Below are positions 58,269-64,000 of a DNA stretch of 64,000 nucleotides, piece after piece; position 1 is the first letter of the stretch, and each line of letters opens with the position of its first letter. The stretch comes from Cercis canadensis. Taxonomy: Eukaryota > Streptophyta > Magnoliopsida > Fabales > Fabaceae. The notes below the pieces were generated by a model. That model made no database searches and was not told where the DNA came from. It saw only the letters and a program-made list of their open reading frames with translations. The stretch is taken from the NCBI GenBank assembly GCA_003255065.1, contig QAOA01002967.1:1-64000 (forward strand), written 5' to 3'. The translations under genes and the position numbers were made by a program.

Positions 58269-59147
58269 AACTCTTGCTTTTTTCCACTCAAATTCCCTTA
58301 GAAGCCCTTAAACAAGAACCTGCCAAGAACTTATCAAGAATAAGAAAAAAAATGACAAGGAAACAAAACAAGAACTCCAAGAAGGAAAAAGAAATAAAAT
58401 AAAATAAAATGACCAAGACTTTTGAACATAAATAATGAACATGGGTGTTGGTTTGGACAAGAAAAGAACAAAGGAATCTAGAAAACAGCAACAAATTGAA
58501 AGAAAATCAGCAGATTACATAAAACAGCCCGAAACAGACGTTTTTGAAGGATTTTGAACCTGAAAATAGCTTCAACTAGGTGTACCCAATTGCTATGTCG
58601 AAGGTCTCTAAACGAGCTTCGAAACGTCGGGTCACGGGTTCCATAACTCTAAACGAGCTGAAAGTTATGGCCTTTTCAAGTAAGTGAGTCCAAATAGTCT
58701 GTTTTTGATTTTCTTTTCACAAGAACAGATCTTGCTAATCTTTTTTTTTTTTTTTGATTAGTTTGTTTTGCAGAATCTGTCTCTCTCTCTTTTTTTTTTT
58801 TTTAAATAAAAACTTGACTAAGACTCTACGAACAACTAGGAATAGCTATTGCAATCGAAACAGCCGTTGCCTCTTGGCAATTTTAACCTAGGACTGGAAT
58901 CTTAAACACAAACAAGGAAAACAAGAAAAAAAATGACCAAACAATGATCCGAATAAAAATAATAGGGATAACTTGACCAGAAACTTAAAGAACACAACGA
59001 ATAATGAAATTGATAGGAAAAATAAAAGACAAAATTGACTTAATAGAAAAGGGGGTAGAAGATGATTGACTCAAACAAATAAGATAGATAAAATAAAAAA
59101 AGAATAGGGGGTTTTAGGAATACCGATTGAAACTCCAAGGAGCCAAA
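58269..59147 (-). other. Element F leader
   Basis: Untranslated leader between primer-binding site and gag, AT-rich, with poly-T (plus strand) runs at about 58740 and 58790. No gene is seen. Confidence 0.7.
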
Positions 59148-59159
59148 GCTCTAATACCA
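59148..59159 (-). promoter_or_regulatory. Element F primer-binding site
   Basis: On the minus strand TGGTATTAGAGC, one base off the usual tRNA-iMet complement, starts two bases after the 5' LTR. Confidence 0.85.
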
Positions 59160-59161
59160 AA

Positions 59162-59831
59162 TGATGCGTTCTTGTCACCTAGAAGGATCAGAACAGAGTG
59201 CCTGGATACCAAACAATGGGATGACCTTGGTTATCGCAATAAGGTGAACCCTTAACAAGGAAGGATCATTGGTAAGTTCAAGTTCTTTGCCCAAGAACAA
59301 TATGGAAGCTCTCAATCCAGAGAAACTTAACAATTCAGAAACTGAATAATATTAATCTCAAAAACTATTTTGCAAAGGCATACACGAATTCCTTATATAG
59401 GCAATTCGGCTCGGAGGCTACAAGCTAAGATGGATCCTCTAAGAATGTTAATAAAACCCTAATACCCATTTTGGCCCATAGACATAAAGGCCCAAAATAT
59501 TAAAAACGAATTTAAAACTAATTAAACGTTTTGGCCCATAAACATAAATGCCTAAAAATAAAACTAATTAAATTAAACATAATTTTTGGCCTGCTCCAAA
59601 ATTGGGCTCCATGCTGGCTCACGTGCACCTTCTACAAGAGACAGATAAGTGATCCATTTCAACTCTGAACTTGGCCCAGCTGCTCTTTCCTTGGTCTGCA
59701 CCTCTTGGACTAGGCTCAACAGCGCCTCTCTCACTCGCTTAGCTCTGCTTCTAGTCATCGGGCCTCCAACTCCAAGCAAGGGATCATGAACACTCTTAGG
59801 GTTAGGGCGTGTAGCAAGCTAATTCGCATCA
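59162..59831 (-). repeat. Element F 5' LTR
   Basis: 670 bp. It encodes on the minus strand LLGVGGPMTRSRAKRVREAL (within 59573-59779), the tail of the polyprotein that in the 3' copy follows SEEGRN. Coding that overlaps the LTR is known in CRM-type elements. Confidence 0.9.
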
Positions 59832-59836
59832 CCTTC

Positions 59837-60490
59837 TTTAAATGAGTTTCATGATTGATGAGTATGTCATAGAGCTAATTAAAAGTCAAAGGATGCTCTC
59901 TAACACGCAAGGCAACATAAATGTTTTTGTAATTAGCACCTAACACACTAAGGCAGTGGAGAATGAGATCAATCTCATCAAGGGGATGACCAATGATGAT
60001 AAGTTCATTAGCTATACCCTTAACATTATGAAGATATTCAGAAACTGGAGAAGAACCTTTGATAAGGTTGGAAAGACGCTCTTTGAAGGACATGATGTGT
60101 GACCTTGAGCGATTTGCAAAGGCACGTCACAACTGGTCCCAAGCTTCTTGGGAAGTCTTGGCTTGAGAAATAAACTGCATGAGCATTAGGTTCACATGCA
60201 GCCATGATGGCTAAAAGCAAAAAATGGTCTTCTCGAATCGAAAAGGTGCATTGAGGATTTTCAATGTCTTCCCCCTTGTGCACAATTGTAGGGGGAGGAC
60301 AAGGGATAAATCCGGTGATGTAGCCAATAAGTCCATAGCCTATAAGCATGGATTGCATTTGCTTCATCCAAGTAACATAGTTGTTGTGAGTGAGCTTAAT
60401 CACAAGGTTGGAGACATTGATTGTAACCAGATCAATGCCTCTGGTGGAGGAGTTAAATGGGATGGAGTGAATGGTAGATGAAGACGACAT
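59837..60490 (-). pseudogene. Copia D gag, right arm, N-terminal piece
   Basis: The ATG at 60490 starts MSSSSTIHSIPFNSS. Motifs are THNNYVTWMKQMQSMLIGYG, then after a frame change SFKERLSNLIKGSSPVSEY and HPLDEIDLILHCLSVLGA. It ends at the CCTTC duplication of F and continues at 53056. The TAG/TAA near 59880 again fits a decayed codon. Confidence 0.85.
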
Positions 60491-60553
60491 GGCTAAACAA
60501 AAAGAAGGGTCAAATGGAGGCTTGTGAAAGCTTAGTTTATTGCCCTGATACCA

Positions 60554-60753
60554 TGAAGGAAATAACACAATATTATGAAAAAGGTCTCAATTTTATTACT
60601 TGTATGTAAGTGTACATATATACACAATTGGACAAAATCCTAGAACAATTTGAATTTGAAATGAGCTAAACTAACCCTAGAAGTATAAGCAACTATACAG
60701 AGTTTGTTACACAGCATTTCTGATCAAATATTAAAACTAATTATCTTCTAATA
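60554..60753 (-). repeat. Copia D LTR, right arm
   Basis: 200 bp. On the minus strand it starts TATTAGAAGATAATTAG and is followed by TGGTATCAGGGC (60553-60542), a slightly mutated tRNA-iMet primer-binding site. It is the inverted counterpart of 50288-50487. Confidence 0.85.
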
Positions 60754-62807
60754 CTCTGTTAACCCTTTTATCCTCAACTATTTTGTAGTATAATTCCGCA
60801 CAGTCGGACTGGTACTCATTCTCCTCACTGGTTCAATGACCAGTCTGAGTTTTAAAACATTGGTTAGATCCCTAGTGGTACTCAGCACGATGATGGTGGA
60901 TCATCATAATTTCCTTCTTGCTTATTGTTCTACTTGGTAAACTTCGTATTATTCTCGCTTTTGCAGGCTTCTATTCTTTTTGATGATTCCACAGATCATA
61001 GTGTATATTGAGAAGGAGGCAATGACTGAGTCTGCAATTTACAAAGCCATTGATTTGCATGCTGGATGTTAAATGTGAAGCCATCTTTTAACCGATTAAA
61101 TTAAAGGTTTTAATTTAGCATTAAATTATAACCTTAAACTTTGGACGCCTCAATCAATATGTATATGAAGACCACCCGTTGTTTCGGTCTTATAGTCCTA
61201 TACAAGAGGCTCATATTCATTTTTTTTTATTTTTTTTTTTTATCATTTCATTCAGATTAATTTCTTCTTTCTGTTTATTTCTTGTTTTCTCCTCATCAGA
61301 GAGATTTGTAATTTCTTCTGAGCTAGAGAAATCTACCAATTTTGTGAATTATTTTTCTTCATTATTTCCTCCTTCAAATCTTTGGTTGTGAGTTTTGCTT
61401 ACCCTAATTTCCTAACACTCAGGAGTCCAGTGTGGAGAGCTTCATAAGCTGTATGTTCAAAACTATTATTGGCATTATTGGATTCACATCTAGTGCTATT
61501 ATTATTATGCCACTATTTTGGATTCTAGCATATCATGTATGAAGGAGCAATTAAGGATTGGATTACACCCTTCTGTGTTTCTGTACTGGGATGCACCATT
61601 CCTTTCACTGAATACTGCTTGAATAATTGGAACCCATTATACTACACTTTCATTTCTCTTTCTTCCCTATTTAAAATGATTATGATTTCTAAACTGATCA
61701 AATGCAAATAGTAGCCATATGATTTTATCACGTGCTATCTTCTGCTCTTCATTCCCTTCATACAATAGTTTTCATACTTAATTTTTAACCCCTAATATAT
61801 TTAATTTGACCCACAAATGTGAACTAGAAATTAATTATCCCATGACTCCTTACAAAATACTTTGAAAGAAGGTACCAAAATAAAAATGTTTCAATTATAA
61901 AATATTTTGATACTGCTAAAAGCATAGCAAATTAACTGTTTTTTTTTTTTTTTTTTTTTTCCTGGTTACATGAGGGAACAGAAGTTTTAATTCTTAAGTT
62001 CTTGTAAACTACCAAAATCCTTTATCATTAGATCATACCTAATATCTTCATAGCAACTTACTTTGAATGGACACAGAGAGGTCTGAAATTTGAACTGATA
62101 ATTAGGTTCATAATGGATCGTGCATTTTGGTTAATGCTGCAAACATACTTGACTCTCATCTCATGATATAAGTATAGTTAGTATAAAATTGCCTAATGCA
62201 AACAATAATCTATAATTGTTAACATAAAGAAAAAAGAAAGAAAACACAAACATACACAACACAATTATTCTTGGGATTTTTCAAAAAGATTATGATACCC
62301 AGATTTAAATCTTCATTCTCCTATATCCCTAATTAAATAATTTAGTCTGTCTTTCTATTGACAAAAAAAATCTTATTTTTAACCACTATCAAGTTTATGA
62401 TGCAAACTAAAAGACCTGTTGATTGCTTTTATTTTTGTTTTGAGGCTTTCGTAATCATTTACGTACAATGTGCATGGATAAAATTTTATAATGATGGTAA
62501 TTCCCCAAAATTTTGAATAACTTGCACAGGACATTACGATAAAATATAGAACAACTACAACAAGGCGCGAATTGTATTAAACTCCCTAACTTTATCTATG
62601 AATATATGACTGTGTGACTCATAACGGTCTCTTCATTTTGTCCTTAGTTTCATTATATCTGGAAAATAATTTATACTAGTGTTAGTGTATCATAAATATA
62701 TATCTATATCTTTTTTTTTTTTTTTTAATTATCATGAGCCATGAAAGTTCAAACTCTTAACTTTTTACAAACTATCTAAATTTCTCACCACTAGACTATA
62801 CCTAGTG

Positions 62808-62810
<3 letters not shown>
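60754..62810. other. Unassigned AT-rich DNA with two possible orphan exons
   Basis: After TTTTGCAG at about 60966 a plus frame runs LLFFLMIPQIIVYIEKE to GC* (stop about 61070). After ACACTCAG at about 61422 another runs ESSVESFISCMFKTII, then a hydrophobic stretch, to a stop near 61542. Either could be a terminal exon of a disrupted gene, but there is no matching upstream exon. Poly-T runs lie at about 61220 and 61940-61961. Confidence 0.25.

Positions 62811-62840
<30 letters not shown>
62811..62840. repeat. (TA)n microsatellite
   Basis: Fifteen uninterrupted TA units, with TATATATG shortly after. Confidence 0.95.
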
Positions 62841-62843
<3 letters not shown>

Positions 62844-63055
62844 ATATATGTTCTCTCCCTTCAACATATATAGTATATAGAGGTTTTTCCTATTTCTACA
62901 ATTAAATTTCTTAATGCCACAATTTATTAATGAGAAAAAATCAAATGGACTGTATCCTTTAGTCAATTAGGAATTGCAATTAAGCTAATAAATTAAATAT
63001 CTTCATATTAATTACCATGAAAAAATTTCAAAAGTAAGTTTACAAATGGCCAGCC

Positions 63056-64000
63056 ATTAGTCATCTTTTCTTTGCTGATGACCTTGTGTTATTTGCAGAA
63101 GCTTCTCTGCAGCAGGTGAGAGTTATTCGTCATTGTCTTGATATGTTTTGTGGCTCTTCTGGGCAACAAATTAGTAGTGAGAAGACTCGGGTTTTTTGTT
63201 CCAGAAATGTTCATTTTAATAGAGCTCAAGAAATATGAGGTCTTTAATTTTCAGATCTGTTCAGACTTAGGGAAGTATCTTGGTATGCCCCTTCATCACA
63301 AGTGAGTCACAAGAGCTACTTACAAGCATGTTGTTGGTAAGGTTCAACAGCGTCTAAGCTTATGGAAGGCCACAAATCTCTTCTTTGCCGGCAGATTGAC
63401 GCTTATCCAGTCAATAATTAGTGCCATCCCTACCTACTCTATGCAAACTTCCTTCTTGCCTAAAGGAGTGTGTGAGGATATTGAGAAGCATAATAGAACC
63501 TTTTTGTGGGGTTCTACTGAGCAAACTAGACGTCCACACTTGATGAGTTGGAATAAGGTGTGCACTCCTAAGTCTCATGGTGGGCTTGGTTTAAGGAATA
63601 TGAGGCTAAATAACTGTGCTTTTGTGATGAAAGTTGGGTGGGGCTTGATGAAGGATAAGGATAGCCTTTGGTCCAGGGTGCTTCGGTCTAAATACCGATG
63701 TGGGACTGATGCCATCCCGCAGGTGCGGAGGCGGAGGGATGAGTTGAACCTCTGGAAGGGTGTTTGTCATAACTGGTTACAAGTGAAGGAAGGTACCTAT
63801 TGGCAAATAAGAAATGGGTGCTCGGTCAAATTCTGGGAAGATCGTTGGGTCCCAGGATTTCCGTCTCTTGCTGCTGTGGCTACAGTGCCTATCCATCAGA
63901 ATGATCTGAGTAAAACAGTTATGGAGTTCTCTACCCCAGAAGGTATGTGGGACTGGAATCTTTTCTCTCATTTACTTCCTGACGAGGTTTGTGATGCTAT
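63056..64000 (+). pseudogene. L1-type LINE ORF2, 3' part of RT and downstream region (runs off window)
   Basis: The frame opens ISHLFFADDLVLFAEASLQQ, the catalytic FADD box of plant LINE reverse transcriptases. A stop (EI*) at about 63236 and a frame change follow. The frame then has CSDLGKYLGMPLHHK, KVQQRLSLWKATNLFFAGR, IPTYSMQTSFLPKGV and SHGGLGLRNMRLNNCAF. These are typical of the thumb and zf-RVT part of ORF2. It stays open to the window end (SLWSRVLRSKYRCG, SVKFWEDRWVPG). The 5' side is cut shortly before the FADD box. Confidence 0.9.

Larger units (their letters stand above)
53057..59831 (-). mobile_element. Ty3/gypsy element F, complete, minus strand
   Basis: This 6775-bp element runs TGATGC…GCATCA and has a perfect duplication CCTTC (53052-53056 and 59832-59836). 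On the minus strand the order is 5' LTR, primer-binding site, leader, gag, protease/RT/RNase H/integrase, polypurine tract, 3' LTR. The sequence resembles CRM/chromovirus-type elements. Stops and frameshifts in gag and pol make this copy defective. It inserted in copia D gag. Confidence 0.92.

Overview
This window is plant nuclear DNA from a eudicot, probably a woody one, although the species cannot be fixed from the sequence. The evidence is one intron-containing remorin gene with GT-AG introns, surrounded by plant-type Ty1/copia and Ty3/gypsy retrotransposons, a CACTA element, a PIF/Harbinger-type element and an L1-type LINE. There is one assembly gap (42458-42715) and isolated N bases at 213, 12993 (approximately) and 24558 (approximately).

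Layout. (1) 1-9.3 kb: the gag region of a Tat/Ogre-like Ty3/gypsy element that seems to lack pol. It is cut by a 3.3-kb solo LTR (419-3724, duplication GTGGC) and by a 1.17-kb PIF/Harbinger-type element (4113-5284, duplication TAA) that carries pieces of a host ARM-repeat gene. A 78-bp tandem repeat follows at 8588-9213. (2) 9.3-13.8 kb: 5' LTR, primer-binding site and partial gag of an Athila-like element, cut by a CACTA element whose two ends come from different families. (3) 15.36-22.61 kb: the only intact host gene, a six-exon group-6-like remorin of 506 aa. (4) 23.2-26.4 kb: a second solo LTR of the first LTR's family, in the opposite orientation (duplication AGTAT), inside a dispersed repeat. 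(5) 26.7-49.1 kb: a nest of insertions. A gypsy chromovirus-like pol is interrupted by a MITE, the MITE by copia element A (27295-46200, duplication ATATA), A by Sirevirus-like element B (28896-40034, duplication GAAAT/GAGAT), and B by a solo LTR of B's own family (33326-34480, duplication ACTTG). (6) 50.3-60.8 kb: two copies of the LTR-gag half of copia D face each other. One arm holds a Sirevirus-like LTR-like segment, which itself holds an element with paired tRNA-like promoter motifs. The other arm holds a complete gypsy element F (53057-59831, minus strand, duplication CCTTC). (7) 60.8-63.0 kb: unassigned AT-rich DNA. (8) 63.05 kb to the window end: the 3' part of an L1-type LINE ORF2.

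No cellular pathway or operon is visible. The biology is one remorin gene within layered transposons. In several cases the insertion history can be read exactly, because deleting the inserted element and one copy of its target duplication restores the host reading frame. The most unusual items are the gene-capturing Harbinger-type element, the CACTA element with mismatched ends, the head-to-head copia D halves, the tRNA-like tandem pair, and a gap-flanking duplication that looks like two haplotypes placed in series.
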